A stretch of DNA of 64,000 nt from the NCBI RefSeq assembly GCF_000003855.2, contig NW_003101682.1:931178-995177 (forward strand), given 5' to 3'. The translations under genes were made by a program, and so were the position numbers. This stretch comes from Blastomyces gilchristii SLH14081 (Eukaryota; Ascomycota; Eurotiomycetes; Onygenales; Ajellomycetaceae). Below the pieces are notes generated by a model. That model was not told where the DNA came from, did not search any database, and was given only the letters and a program-made list of their open reading frames with translations. This document shows positions 1 to 11,317 of the stretch, one piece after another. Every line of letters begins with the position of its first letter. Within the stretch, counting starts at the first letter, position 1.

Positions 1-3000
1 AATAAGAAGAATGAGAAAGAAAAGAAAGATGATAAGTAGAAAAAGATTTTTTCTTTTTATATTAGTTAGTTATAAGTTCATAATTATTAATAATTGAAAT
101 TAATTTTGAGTTTTCAAAAATTATTGTACAAGTTGTAATGAATGTCAGAAATAATATAAATCTATATATTTAATAATCATGATTCACAAATCACTATAGT
201 GTATAAGTATCAACATTTTTTCAATATTGATATTTATAATATTAATATATTTTTAATGATATTATCTTATAATGTAATTTAATAACACTCTCTTTCACAA
301 TATTAATATATTTCAAGAAATATGACAGAGATTAATCAAGATTATGTATTTACTTTTATACATTGATGATATTCAATCTGAGTTAGTACTAAAATTATAA
401 CTAAGCTAAGAAAGAAGATTATTTTCTCTTATAATAATTCTTCTTATACATATCAGTAATCAGTTATTATCATTATTAAAAATAAATTATCATCTTTCTC
501 AAATCTTTATTATATCATCTGAATTCACTTCTTTCACTTCTTTCACTTCTATTGAAGATTCACACACTCTTTAAGAAATCACTATGAATTACAAAGTCTA
601 TGTTATTTACAATTCAATGCAGAATGCTCTTTTTCAATTATAATGAATAATTACTTTATTCTTCACATCTAATTCCCAGGTTACAAAATTTATGAAAACT
701 CAACATACATATGAAATGAACTATAAAATAATTATCATACAGATTGTATTATAGATTACTGAAGAGTTATCTCTCTGCTATAATCACTATAACTTCATTC
801 AGAAATATTCATTATAAACTGATTATAACTCTAGTGAAATTTTCCGACATCTGAAGTTATCAGAATACAGACAATAAAAGAAAAATAATCAGAAAATTAC
901 TACTGAGCTGATATGTTGCTTTATCAGATAACAATTTTTGATAATATTAACTTTCTAATTTGAAGAAAATCATGTAAAAATGATTATATATCAGTACTCT
1001 GATTTCATAACTCTTATCTGATAACTTTCATGAATAATTACTTTATATATATATATTTCTGAATCTTTCTCTTTAATCAATTAAAAACTCTGAATTCTGA
1101 ACACTTCTTCAAATACTTAATTCAAATCTTCATATTTCACATTAATCATGTCTTCAGTTCAATCATGAGACACACTACAAAGTTAATATATAATATCTAG
1201 AATCAGAGTTGAAGAATTATCAAAGAGTGTCTCTCACAGTGAATACATGAATGAGTACAAACAATCTTATATTTATAAGAGTTATATATTATTACATTGA
1301 TGAGAACTGAACTTATCAAGAGACATTAATTGAATTTAAATCATTGATCAGTAGTCATACTGAGAATTATATAACAGAGATATTAACAACAGTGATTAAA
1401 AATAATTATTAAGATATTAGTTGCAGTCTCTTATACTTACAACTGATAATACTGTGAATAAATATACTATGATGAAGAGCTTGAAGCAAAAATTAGCTTT
1501 GCATTTCTGAAATGATAAATAAGATCATATTCTCTGCATTGCTTATATGATTTAACTTATAATACAAACACTGATAAAGAATCTTAATATTAAGATAATG
1601 AATAATAAGAAAACTGATTCTTAGAATGAAAATGAGATGAAAGTGATTACTCAAGTAACTTTTACATTCACTTTGTAAAAGATAATATTTTTTGATAACA
1701 CTTTTTAATATTGCTTTTTAATAATGCTTTTTAATAATACTACTGTTAATTTTGAATAGATTGACTAATAATTTAAATATCACAGATTTGAAACATTGCT
1801 AATGTGATTTGTATCTTCTCTAAACAATAATAATGATTTCATAATATTTAATAAATAAACAAATCAGTCACATCACTGAATATGATACAGAATATTAAAA
1901 TACAGTGAAGTTCAATATATAAGATAACTGTTCAGACTCTTTAATTATAGCAGATAATTGATTATTGAGTGCAACACTCTGATCAGAGAAAGATTCAGAT
2001 ATTAAAACTTTCTGATATAAAGTAAACTCAGTTAAAATATGTGATTAATTTACTGTTTCAGTTTTATAAGATAATAAAGACAGTTTCAATCACTTATACA
2101 TCAATGCTGCAGTCAGTCTGATGAGTATATAACAGTTTATTTACTTATCTTGAGAAGCAGTTGAATCACTTAAAAAGAAATTCAGTCTGAGATAATGCTA
2201 TAGCACAGGCTATTATTACTGTAAGAAATAAACTGATATATTATTATAGTAAAACTGAACAATCTTTTACAGAGTACTATGCTATAGCAGCTCTACTAGA
2301 TTTCTTCTGTTAAATTAATATCTACACTTCTCAAGATTGAACAGAGAAGAAATGAGACTCATATATTAAATTAGTCTGAGACTACTACAATGTCAACCAT
2401 CAGAGATTTAAATAAGCAGATATTAGAGATGTGAAGACAGTGAAATACAATTTTCTAGTAAGTAACAATCTTTGATAATACTTCATATTATATAGAACTA
2501 TAATACTAACTTTGAAACAGAACTTATATACATTGATTACAACTGAAAATCAGATAAAACTATATACTTATAAAACTGAATTTAACTGCTATCTTCAAGA
2601 TAATCTGATGAATTTACATATCAAATCAATTCTAGAGTTAGAAAAAATTGTTAAGAGTACATATTCAACTATTGCACTTATAACATATGATATTCTGATA
2701 ATTTTATTAACAGAGGTGAGCATGAAGTGAAAGTTCAACTCAAGCTGAGATATTTATCACTATTACTGAGAACAATTATAAGAAGAAATAATCAAGAAAC
2801 TCATGATTGTAAAACATGAAATTATCAGATAGATTAATATCTCTGATCACAGTATATCAGAGAAGTGTAGTTTTCATGAGAAAGTGAAGAATAAACTTAC
2901 ACAAGAATGTATTTAGTTGTTTTATGAGTGTTATCATAATTATACTAATTCTGATTATATAGTAATCACTGATGAACTGATGAGGACTGATTTGATCTTC

Positions 3001-3239
3001 AGTTTCAGTCTCATTCTGATTTTGAAAGAATGATCATCTTTCACAGTTTATTCTGAGAAATTACTCTTATTTCACTGTTCTTGCATTAAATCTGGTCATT
3101 TTCCATGTCATTTCTCTCAGAAATGATTCATTTTCAGATTTTTTTGATGCTTGGTTCTGGTGAGACTCATATCAAGAAATGTATGAGATCAGACCAAATG
3201 AGATTAAATGTGAAATTCATGGTCCCGCCGGCCAGTCTA
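1..3239 (+). mobile_element. hAT DNA transposon, right part, cut by the window edge
   Basis: This is the right arm of a hAT-superfamily element. It ends in the terminal inverted repeat CCGGCCAGTCTA at 3228-3239. The same sequence recurs at 36776-42567 (direct) and 44382-47425 (inverted). It encodes a decayed transposase on the plus strand. The left end lies outside the window; the complete copy further right shows that the left end begins TAGACTGACCGTG. CG, CC and GG are almost absent, so the copy is heavily mutated and surely inactive. The superfamily call rests on the transposase motifs and on the 8-bp target duplications of sibling copies. Confidence 0.8.
560..2940 (+). pseudogene. hAT transposase remnant
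   Basis: Family role: cut-and-paste transposition in the nucleus. Reading TGA as former tryptophan, the plus strand gives a hAT-like protein. Near 1440-1560 there is a stretch resembling TDNTVNKYTMMKSL and then WNDKWDHILCIAYMI, where many fungal hAT proteins have an N-D-R-I-R-C-x-A-H-x-I motif. At 2140-2320 comes YYYSKTEQSFTEYYAIAALLD, the region before the typical LDP. At 2620-2830 is a C-terminal hAT dimerisation-like part (YSTIALITYDILI, then a counterpart of E-x-x-F-N). Many in-frame TGA, TAA and TAG codons make it a pseudogene. The true start is not visible. Confidence 0.65.
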
Positions 3240-4290
3240 AGTCAGATTACTCTAGTAAATAAAGAGTGATTATGAATCACAGATCTGAATCATTTTATAT
3301 AATTATAAAGAGTAATTATCAACTGTGAATGTCTTAATTCTACAATTCTACAGAGTTAATAAAAGAATGAAAAATTTCTTACAACTCTACAGTGTTAAAG
3401 AATAATAATTTATAAGAATAAGTGCAAAATTAACTTATAAATACTTCTCTTTAATAAGAGTAAATCTTATAGAAAGTGATTCATCTGTAGAATAAATCTG
3501 TATAATAGTTATATAAGAATCTTATAGAAAAATAATTGAAAATCAACTAAAACTCTTAAATAGTTGACTTTATAGATATAGAAAAAACTCTATCTGAGAA
3601 CTTTTAATATTATAGTCTCTGACTGTATACATCTATAATTAAAGAATAATAATAATAATAATAACTGAAACTCTTCAGATTAAAAGATATAAGATAAATC
3701 TATATAATAATTATATAAGAATTTCACAGAAATAATTGAGAGTCAACTGAAACTCTTTTATATAAAAGATATAAGATGAATCTGTATAATAGTCAGAAAA
3801 AGATTTACAAATTATAAAGAACTTTATAGAATAAGCAACTGAGTAATAAACTCTTTTCTCTTTATAGTAATAAGAGATTTTTCCTTACTAAGATTTTTTA
3901 TAGATATGAAGAGTTTTTAATGAGTATTACTGTAGTACTAAGTCTGATTCTATGAAATTACTCAGTAAAAGACTTCACAGATAAAGTCTTAGAGAGAAGA
4001 GAATATATAAGAAATTTCACTTCTTATAGATTCTTTATCTCTATTTCTATCTCTTATGTAATTAATAGAGTTAGTAACTGTTACCTATATACAACTATAT
4101 AGACTGAAGTTCACAACTACTATTTATAACTCAGTTTAAATACTATTATATATTTGACTTTTACATTTATCTTTCTACTGTGAATACTTCTAATAGCTAT
4201 TAGTATATATTATATCAAGCTGCAACCACCTGAATAATCGCCTGTGAGTACTTATTCTTACAGAAGCTCTGTCACATTAATACATATAAT
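3240..4290. other. AT-rich DNA without recognisable genes
   Basis: Very AT-rich sequence right of the hAT end. Apart from the small LINE stub at 3558-3662 I see no coding similarity, RNA gene or clear repeat boundary. A motif similar to AAAAGATATAAGAT with its flanks recurs near 3682 and 3763, suggesting a short degenerate internal repeat. Confidence 0.4.
3558..3662 (+). mobile_element. LINE stub, extremely 5'-truncated
   Basis: These 105 bases match only the last part of the LINE 3' UTR: the TAGTTAACTTTACAGACATAG-like segment, the mutated hairpin region, and the end TATAATTAAAGAATAATAAT. It is flanked by a 13-bp target-site duplication, aactaaaactctt at 3545-3557 and aactgaaactctt at 3663-3675, which differ by one G-to-A change. 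This is the signature of target-primed reverse transcription that stopped early. Confidence 0.75.
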
Positions 4291-4455
4291 AACTGACTTT
4301 GAGAATGTATTCATTTCAGTGATATTACAGTTGATTAGATGTCTACAGCTCAGATGTCAGTGAATGGCCTTACTAAGACTCTGTCATACTAGAAACATAC
4401 AGAATTTGTCAGAATGCTAGGCCTAGTTGATATATTAAATATTATCAAGATATAA
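4290..4455 (+). pseudogene. copia pol, C-terminal end
   Basis: In one plus frame the sequence reads D-I-T-V-D-(W)-M-S-T-A-Q-M-S-V-N-G-L-T-K-T-L and ends in E-F-V-R-M-L-G-L-V-D-I. This is the typical end of Ty1/copia pol, where A-D-x-L-T-K-x-L follows the RNase H domain. Only this tail remains. It is followed by a purine-rich stretch (about 4573-4581) and then an LTR beginning TGTTAG, so it looks like the 3' end of a copia element. Tryptophan and arginine positions carry stops. Confidence 0.55.
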
Positions 4456-5245
4456 GCAGAAGAATGATATAAATAATCTATTTTAATATAATCTCTACAG
4501 ATTCATCTACACTCTTTTTTAATTATTTCTATACAGTTTTATTTACACTTTCTTTTACATATTACATTCACTGAAGAGAGTGTGTTAGAAAAAAGAGATC
4601 GTACACTAGTAACACTACTGAACATCATCAATATTGTATTACTACTATATTTCTCATCAGTATCAGCTTACTACAATACTTATCTAATACTCACTTATAC
4701 TAGCTCTCTTGACTCATATATTTATTTTACTATAAATAGCTCTATCTTTTGTATGAAATAGATGTCAGGTCACGTGATCTGGCTTACTAATCCTTTCATC
4801 ATATAACTTTTCACAAGCTAGCAATCTTTCAATCATACAAGCTTTACATTATTATTATTATTATTATTATTATTCTTCAATTATAGATGTATGCAGTCAG
4901 AGACTATGACATTTACCTGAGAACTTTAGTTCTCAGGGTTTTTTCTATGTCTGTAAAGTTAACTATTATACATTCATCAATTTCAGATATGCAAAATCAG
5001 AAAATTCCAGCTCAGAATACAAAAACTGTTTACAAATTGCAGTGTTTTAACATCTTTTGATACTTTGAAATCATTTGACAATATCATGACAAAAGAAAAG
5101 AGAAAAAGAACACAGTCTCAAAGATAGACACATTAAATAGATAGATAGAAAGAAATTGAAAGAAAAAGATAAAGAAAAAGATAAAGTAAAGAGAGACTAT
5201 AATAAAACAAATTATTAAAAGAGAGTGTATAGCTGTTTTAACAGA

Positions 5246-6494
5246 CTATATCTGATTAATTTTCTTCTCTTCATATTCAGATAATTCTGAATTTAGTCAT
5301 TTTCTTGTAGCTGCTTGAGTTTCTGATAGAAAGTCTATTAAGTATTTAATTCCTGTCTCAGTTGAGAATAAGAATCTCATATTTAATTGATTTAGATCAT
5401 ACTTCTCTTTTAATCTGACTCTGAGACTATTGTATAATGTACAGTATATTACAATATACTCAGAATTCTCATTTGTATTGTAGAATGAGCATTCTATTGA
5501 GTCAAATCTATCATCAAATCTTTATATATAAGATTTGAAATAGTCATATTCTAGTTTCAGCTGTATTATAGATGAGAATATTTTCTTTTTACATTTAATT
5601 GAACAAGATTTTCACTTGAGTTTTGTTTCAAATCTTGAATAATGTATACTCTTCTTTTGTTTCTGCCAGCTTTCATTTCACTTGTCTAAACAAGATTCTT
5701 TTATTTTTCTTCTTATAAAAGATCAGAACATAATTTTTTGAATAGATCTGCTTAATTCTGCACTCTTTTTTACAGCTGAATCAGTCAATTCATTATCATG
5801 AATATTCATATGAGCAGAAACTTAGTGTAGATGAATTATCAGCTTTAATATTCTTCTCTTTTAAATTTTCAAAACAGAGTTTAAGATCAGTTCAAGATTC
5901 ATTTAATCATTATAAATCTGACTATTTCTAAGTCTTTTTAAAGCAGCTTAACTATCAGAGAATATTCATATCTCTTTCAAACAATTTTCTCTTTTATAAG
6001 ATTTTATTTCAATGAGTTTGAAAGCTTTCACTATTGTAAATAGTTCAGCATCAAAGACTTCACATTCAGAGCCTAGATTTCAGAAATCTGAGATAAAATT
6101 AATATTATCTTCAGTATAAGCAATGTCTGTGCCTAATCTATTCAAGTTCTCATTTTTTGAGCCATCTAAATAAATCAGAATAGAGTCTTTTATATTAATT
6201 ATAGAAATTCTCTTCAAATACTGTTCATATTCTTTCTCTTTTAATAGTTCACTTATTTATAAGTCTATAAGAGATTCAAGCTTTTCTCTTCAGAGAGATA
6301 ACTTCTCATGATCAACTTTTTCAACATTTAAAGAGAAAAATTGATTTTTAATCAGAGAGTATAGTCTGTACAGTTGAGAAGACATTTTCTTTGAAGAATT
6401 ATTTTCATTTCAATCAAGAAATCTATTCCAATCCAGTTCATTTCCAGAGTTAATTGATGGAAATGAAGAAGAGACTCTTTCTCTGATTATATGA
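5246..6494 (-). pseudogene. LINE ORF2 3' part (RNase H and C-terminal zinc motif)
   Basis: Minus-strand remnant of LINE ORF2. It holds the RNase H domain (region equivalent to S-D-S-Q-A-A-L-K, then W-V-P-A-H-M-N-I-H-D-N-E-L) and the C-terminal C-S-F-C-N-T...H-C motif, ending at the stop 5246-5248. The reverse transcriptase part is missing because the element switches to the unrelated head at 6494/6495. In-frame stops replace tryptophan and glutamine codons. It is not functional. Confidence 0.7.
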
Positions 6495-7239
6495 CTACGG
6501 GCGCTAGCCACCCCGCAGGATGCATCTTAAGCTAATTACATTTAACCCCCTATAATTAACCGACCACCGCGTCCGTCCTCTCGGGCCAGCCACTAATTTC
6601 CAGGGGCGTTAGTTAGTGGCTGCCACCGCCCACTTGGTACACACCAAGCTTCCGGTTGCTGATCTCGGCCCCATTAGATGCCCATAGGCCTACCAATCAG
6701 CCGTCGTGGCCTCGCCCCGTGTTAGGGACTAACCATAGGCTCGATGACTGCAGTCCTCTCTGTCAGTATTAGGGCTTGGCAGGGAGCTTGCAGGCTCTAG
6801 CCTATCAGGGTGCCCTGCCTAGGGCCTAGATGCGCGTCTAGGCCTGCTAGTCGGGTGGTTTTCAAAATCATTCCCTGTATTTGGGGCGGAGCTAGGCTCC
6901 GATGACAGCCCTAGTTAGGGACTCGCTTAAGTAGTGTATAACCACTACATTAGGCTTGACTCTATATCATTAGAACCTTGACGGGTGCACAGTAGGGTAG
7001 TGGGACATTGACACCCCATGCCGGCCCTGGTGGGTGTTCGCAGGATCTCGCTTAACTAGTGGCTTGGCTTGCAGTAGGGAGTTCTACCCCGCACCAAGCC
7101 TTACTAATTAGGCTCAGCCCCTATTACATGGGGGCTTTCATGGGTAAGAAGTGGCAGGTGCCAGCGGTGGGATTCGAACCCACGCACCCCTAATGTGTGC
7201 GGCCTTGGTTACCAGTCTTACCAACTGGGCCACGCTGGC
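6495..7239 (-). ncRNA. GC-rich tRNA-headed RNA family, copy A (unrecognised)
   Basis: A 745-base GC-rich segment begins on the minus strand with a tRNA-like domain and ends at CCCGTAG. Copy B (38862-39517) is clearly homologous along its length. I see no long open frame. Palindromic patches such as CTAGGCCTAG-like and GGGTGCCC/GGGCACC-like runs suggest a structured RNA. CpG is retained far better than in the surrounding elements. I do not recognise the family. It could be a large SINE, a Pol III transcript, or a host non-coding RNA captured by the LINE. Confidence 0.55.
7160..7239 (-). ncRNA. tRNA-like domain (Pol III A and B boxes)
   Basis: Minus strand. A seven-base acceptor-like stem GCCAGCG (7239-7233) pairs with CGCTGGC (7166-7160). 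The A box TGGCCCAGTTGG is at 7232-7221 and a perfect B box GGTTCGAATCC at 7180-7170, inside a five-pair T stem GTGGG/CCCAC. I could not build a normal anticodon arm, so I call it tRNA-derived and not a working tRNA gene. It has the length of a class II (Ser/Leu type) tRNA. Confidence 0.6.
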
Positions 7240-7260
7240 ACAAGCTTTACATCTTTCACA

Positions 7261-7274
7261 GGTTATGAGACCTG
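7261..7274 (+). promoter_or_regulatory. copia primer-binding site, tRNA-iMet anticodon type
   Basis: GGTTATGAGACC directly follows the LTR end CTTTCACA. Its core GTTATGAG is complementary to the CUCAUAAC anticodon loop of methionine tRNAs. Copia-type elements are known to prime reverse transcription with an internal half of initiator tRNA-Met. A cleaner copy, GTTATGAGCCC, is at 25145-25155. Confidence 0.55.
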
Positions 7275-7589
7275 TTTTGTACAAAATCACTGTGAATTCA
7301 GGATTTCTTGTTAATATAATTCTTATTTAACTACTGCTTCATTCAATATGTTTATCAGGAGTTAAAATTGTCTTATTCTATCAGTATTGACATCTTGTTG
7401 ATCAATAATACTACTGCTCACTTAAAAAAAAAAAAAAAAAAAAAAAAAGAGGCTTGTAGAAAACGCATCACATTGCAAAAAAGTAAGAAAAAGAGAACAA
7501 TATTGACAAGGATTCAATAAATAAATATCGAGAATTCAAAAAAAAAAAATGAATATCAAGATAGCAGATTTAATACAATCTCATATATA
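7275..7589 (+). other. copia leader, with a long A run
   Basis: Non-coding leader between primer site and gag. It has a homopolymer A run at about 7423-7448 and a second at about 7539-7548. No gene is visible. Confidence 0.4.
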
Positions 7590-9330
7590 TATATTTTCGT
7601 GATCTCATGTTCTTTTCACTGAGTCAGTTGCAGTTGATGATAATGATTCTTCACACTTATACTCTGTCAGTAAACATTCTTCTGAAGCTTTTAAAAGCTT
7701 TATTGATAAACACTCTGAAACACTCTCTCAATTCAAAGCTGATTTGAATACAGCTTCTGACATGGTCAGGCCAGCCCTCTGATCTACTTGCCAGCTTGAT
7801 AAAGCTGGTTCTCTTGATGAGATTGATGAACACTCAGATATCTACTGTTCAGGCGAGGCAATATCAGATCAACAGATGAAACATCTCAAGATGACATTTG
7901 AGATGAAGAGAAAGAAGTGAAGAGTTCTAGAACTTGAATTACAACTGAAAAAACTCTGTTAACAGAGATTCTCTACAGATTAACTACAGAATATTAACAA
8001 TCATTCTACTATTATCTCTACAGCTATATGAGATTCCAATCTCGGTGAAAGGTTGAAATTCAACCTTTATGAACTGAATAGCTGTGTTGACAAGGTAATC
8101 TCTTAATTCAAGAAAGATGTTAAGAATACTGTGAGACTAAACAGTCTAACTGATATATTTAATTACATCACATGAAGCATCTTTATGAAATTGAAACTGA
8201 TTAATATACAGTGTTGATATATGATAGAGAAACAACAGACTCAGAACCCTCTATAAAGAGATAATGAATGAGTATTATTCTGAGATATCAGAAACTGATG
8301 ATTCTACATATTCATCTCAAACTCATTGAGTGCAGGTGTCAGATCATATTTTATCAGATATGATAAAAATTGAATTGCTTATACTCTATGAAATGCAATT
8401 AAATAGAAATAGTCTATTCTAAAAACATAGTTACACCGTGAGACAGTTCTGAAATTCATGTCACTTGATAACACATAGATTATCAATCTACACACATTCT
8501 TTGATAAGTTTCAGTTCATTATCATGAAATTGAAGATGATGAATGCTTTTCTCTCAGATGCATGAATATTTGATATCTTTTACTCAGTTCTACTTAACAA
8601 TTGAATGAATTATATTCAGAAGAAGATTGAGAAGATACAGGATTTCAAATCCACAGCTGTGGTATTGAATGTTGATCTTCTCATGAAGAAGATTCGCTTG
8701 TGGCTTGATTCTTCAAAAGATAAAAAGAATCTACAGAATACAGATTCTGCAGCTAACTCTGCTACAACAACTACAGCTACAATGATCACTACATCTATCA
8801 ATTCTAACAACAATACATTGAATTCGGCCCGTGAAGGCCGTACTGAATGTGATTGTGATAATACTCAAGAGAGCTTCTGAAATCATCAGAAATCGGGAAA
8901 TTCATCTACATGTTCTGAATGTGAGAGACCTCACTTTAGCACCTGTTGATTAGTCAATTCTGATAGTGCTCTGAATAATTTAAGAATCTACAACACTGCA
9001 AGGATAAAGGAATTCAAAGAAAAGAAGGAAAAGAACAATAGTGAGAATGAAACTCAACTATTTATTACAGATGAATCAGAGACCTATCATATGGCAAACC
9101 TCGCAGAGGTTATCAATGTGCCAGCCTGTTTCGTGGAACCTCACAAGGATCCCCTCACTATATAAAATAGTGGCGCCGGATGCCACATAGCGAGTGATAA
9201 ATGTAGAATAGTTGAAGGTTGTATTGATAGATCTATCTACAAGAACATAATATAGTGATGAGTCACATGATCTAGTGGAATTGCTAATCACAACGGCTGT
9301 AACAGCGAATACTCTCTCTTGAGATAACAA
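7590..9330 (+). pseudogene. copia gag and start of protease
   Basis: Plus-strand remnant of a Ty1/copia gag polyprotein, which packages the element RNA in virus-like particles. The frame can be followed from about 7617 (S-V-A-V-D-D-N-D-S-S-H) through an open stretch at 8605-8880 rich in T, A, S and N. A zinc knuckle follows at 8911-8945, reading C-S-E-C-E-R-P-H-F-S-T-C. Near 9160-9195 comes a protease-like active-site region, N-S-G-A-G-C-H-I-A-S-D, where copia proteases have W-x-x-D-S-G-A-x-x-H. Several TGA, TAA and TAG codons interrupt it. The sequence keeps more CG than its surroundings near 8640-8860 and 9100-9330. Pol does not follow in the same strand: the next pol remnant is inverted. 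Confidence 0.65.
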
Positions 9331-9394
9331 GAATCACATACAAAAACACTCAAACCATCAAGATAGTCTGTCAAAATCAAATACAAATGTAAAA

Positions 9395-10475
9395 TTAAAC
9401 ATTCTCAACTTTTACATCTGTAAGACTTAGTAAAATCATGAATCATGCAAATATCACAGTATTTAGAGATTTAGTGAGTTCATTCATTATTATCTGAGTG
9501 ATGAGAATGTATTCTAAATCAATAACCTTCTGATTCAACTGTCAACATGAAAAATGAAAATGTATATCAATATGCTTACTTCAGACTGTAATGACTGTCA
9601 CCTTTGTGAGATCTATGACATTCTTATTATCAGTGAGAATCTGTATTGAAGATGTAGTGATGAAGTCAAGCTCAATTATGAGATTTCAGATCCATGTTAC
9701 TTCGCAGATCACCTCACTAAAAGCCACATATTCAGCCTCATTGAAACTTAGAGATATAGAAGATTGCTTCACTGAACATCATGAAATCAGGCTGTCTGCA
9801 AGCTTAAAAACATATCTGAATATTGATTTGCTATCATTATTCAAGAGACCAGCTCAATCAGAATCTGAGTAGCTGAAGAGTAGGTAGAAATCATCAGACA
9901 AATTAAGAAGAACAGAAGAATTGATAGAAATGAATCTCTCATACAGACTGTGTCTGTAGAAAATGCTCAGATTTATAATCTCTTTTAAATAGTGTATAAC
10001 ATGTAATAGAGTCTTTCAACATTGAGATATTGAATCAAGGTTTCATTGAGTAAGTAGCAAGACAGTGTAAGTAATATCAGAATGTGTTTTAACTACAAGA
10101 TATTACAAGCAACTCACATCATGTTAATATTACTGAATTGTGAAATCAGTCTCTTTCGCAGATATAGAGAAATCATTAATGCAGAATTCATTCTTCATTG
10201 ATATTTTAACAACAGCTATATTATCAAGGTAGAAATCTTTAATAAGATATTTGATATATTGATGATGTATTAAATCAATTTCTTTATCTGAACAATTGAC
10301 TTTCATACTTAAATACTTAATTAACTGATGTAGATTCTTGACTTTCAATTTCTTACTAAGCATACTCACTAGTCAATTAACGTTCTCAGGAACTTCAGAT
10401 ATAATGTTAAGATTATCAACATAGATCATTATATAGAGATGACATCTGAATATATAATATCAGAGTGCTGAATCA
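9395..10475 (-). pseudogene. copia pol: end of RT and RNase H
   Basis: Minus-strand remnant. Near 10420-10400 it reads Y-V-D-N, the copia reverse-transcriptase catalytic box (normally Y-V-D-D). V-S-M-L-S-K-K-L-K-V-K-N-L and Y-I-K-Y-L-I-K-D-F-Y-L follow (10369-10130). The RNase H part is at about 9890-9560, with D-S-D-(W)-A-G, then L-S-F-N-E-A-E-Y-V-A, L-T-D-N-K-N-V-I and K-H-I-D-I-H-F-H. It ends at the stop 9395-9397 after L-T-K-S-L. The upstream part is cut at 10475, where a truncated LINE begins. It lies head-to-head with the gag on its left, so the two may come from different elements or from an inversion. Confidence 0.65.
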
Positions 10476-11317
10476 TATTATTATTATTATTCTTCAATTA
10501 TAGATGTATGCAGTCAGAGACTATGACATCTACCTGAGAACTTTTAGTTCTCAGGGTTTTTCCTATATCTGTAAAGTTAACTATTATACATTCATCAATT
10601 TCAGATATGCAAAATCAGAAAATTCCGGCTCAGAATACAAAAACTGTTTACAAATTACAGTGTTTTAACATCTTCTGATACTTTGAAACCATTTGACAAT
10701 ATCATGACAAAGGAAAAGAGAACACAGTCTTCAAGATAGATATATTAAATAGATAGATAGAAAGAAATTAAAAGAAAAAGATAAAGTAAAGAGAGACTGT
10801 AATAAAACAAATTATTAAAAGATAGTATATAGCTGTTTTAACAGACTATATCTGATCAATTTCCTCCTCTTCATATTCAGATATTTCTAAATTCAGCCAT
10901 TTTCTTGTAGCTGCTTGAGTTTCTGATAGAAAGTCTATTAAGTATTTAATTCCTGTCTCAGTTGAGAATAGAAATCTCATATTTAATTGATTTAGATCAT
11001 ACTTCTCTTTCAATCTGACTCTGAGACTATTGTATAATGCACAGTGCATTATAATATACTCAGAATTCTCATTTGCATTGCAGAATGAGCATTCTATTAA
11101 ATCAAATCTATCATCAAATCTTTGTATATAAGATTTGAAATAGTCATGTTCTAGTTTCAGCTGTATTATAGATGAGAATATTTTCTTTTTACATTTAATT
11201 GAATAAGATTTTCACTTGGGTTTTATTTCAAATCTTGAATAATGTATACTCTTCTTTTGTTTCTGCCAGCTTTGATTTCACTTGTCTAAACAAGATTCTT
11301 TTATTTTTCTCTTTATA
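10476..11317 (-). mobile_element. 5'-truncated LINE
   Basis: The last 842 bases of the Tad-like LINE on the minus strand. It has the TTA-repeat tail at 10476-10491, the 3' hairpin (about 10537-10560) and the ORF2 C-terminus. It is interrupted exactly where a copia LTR begins (11318). I found no matching target duplication, so the right side was probably rearranged after insertion. Confidence 0.75.
10846..11317 (-). pseudogene. LINE ORF2 C-terminus
   Basis: Encodes the last part of LINE ORF2 only, with the C-x2-C...H-x-C motif region and the final segment ending E-E-E-I-D-Q-I at the stop 10846-10848. The last 67 residues from M at 11049 are open. The same segment is open in the copies at 40906-41109 and 47797-48000. 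It has no catalytic domain. Confidence 0.65.

Larger units (their letters stand above)
4850..7239 (-). mobile_element. LINE chimera A: tRNA-like head joined to LINE 3' part
   Basis: On the minus strand the element reads: tRNA-like sequence (7160-7239), GC-rich unknown RNA (to 6495), then an abrupt switch to the 3' 1645 bases of the Tad-like LINE (6494-4850), ending in a TTA-repeat tail. A perfect 13-bp target duplication, acaagctttacat, lies at 4837-4849 and 7240-7252, so the whole composite was inserted as one unit into the copia LTR. Compare chimera B at 38862-41493: the head starts and ends at the same bases, but the LINE junction is different. Confidence 0.8.
4583..7260 (+). mobile_element. 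copia LTR, split by a LINE chimera
   Basis: The LTR runs 4583-4849 and resumes at 7253-7260, about 275 bp once the insert is removed. It starts TGTTAGAA and ends CTTTCACA. Much of it is similar to 24877-25144: the block from CATCAATATTGTATTACTAC to TTTTGTATGAAATAGAT is shared. Its last third is similar to 21337-21400. The TATAAATA-like sequence near 4733 could be the promoter core. It lies between a copia pol end on the left and a primer site plus gag on the right. Confidence 0.65.

Noticed and set aside
7160..7239. A functional tRNA gene
   Set aside because: Acceptor and T stems and both promoter boxes are good, but no anticodon arm with a seven-base loop can be built, and the sequence is continuous with a repeated 745-base head.
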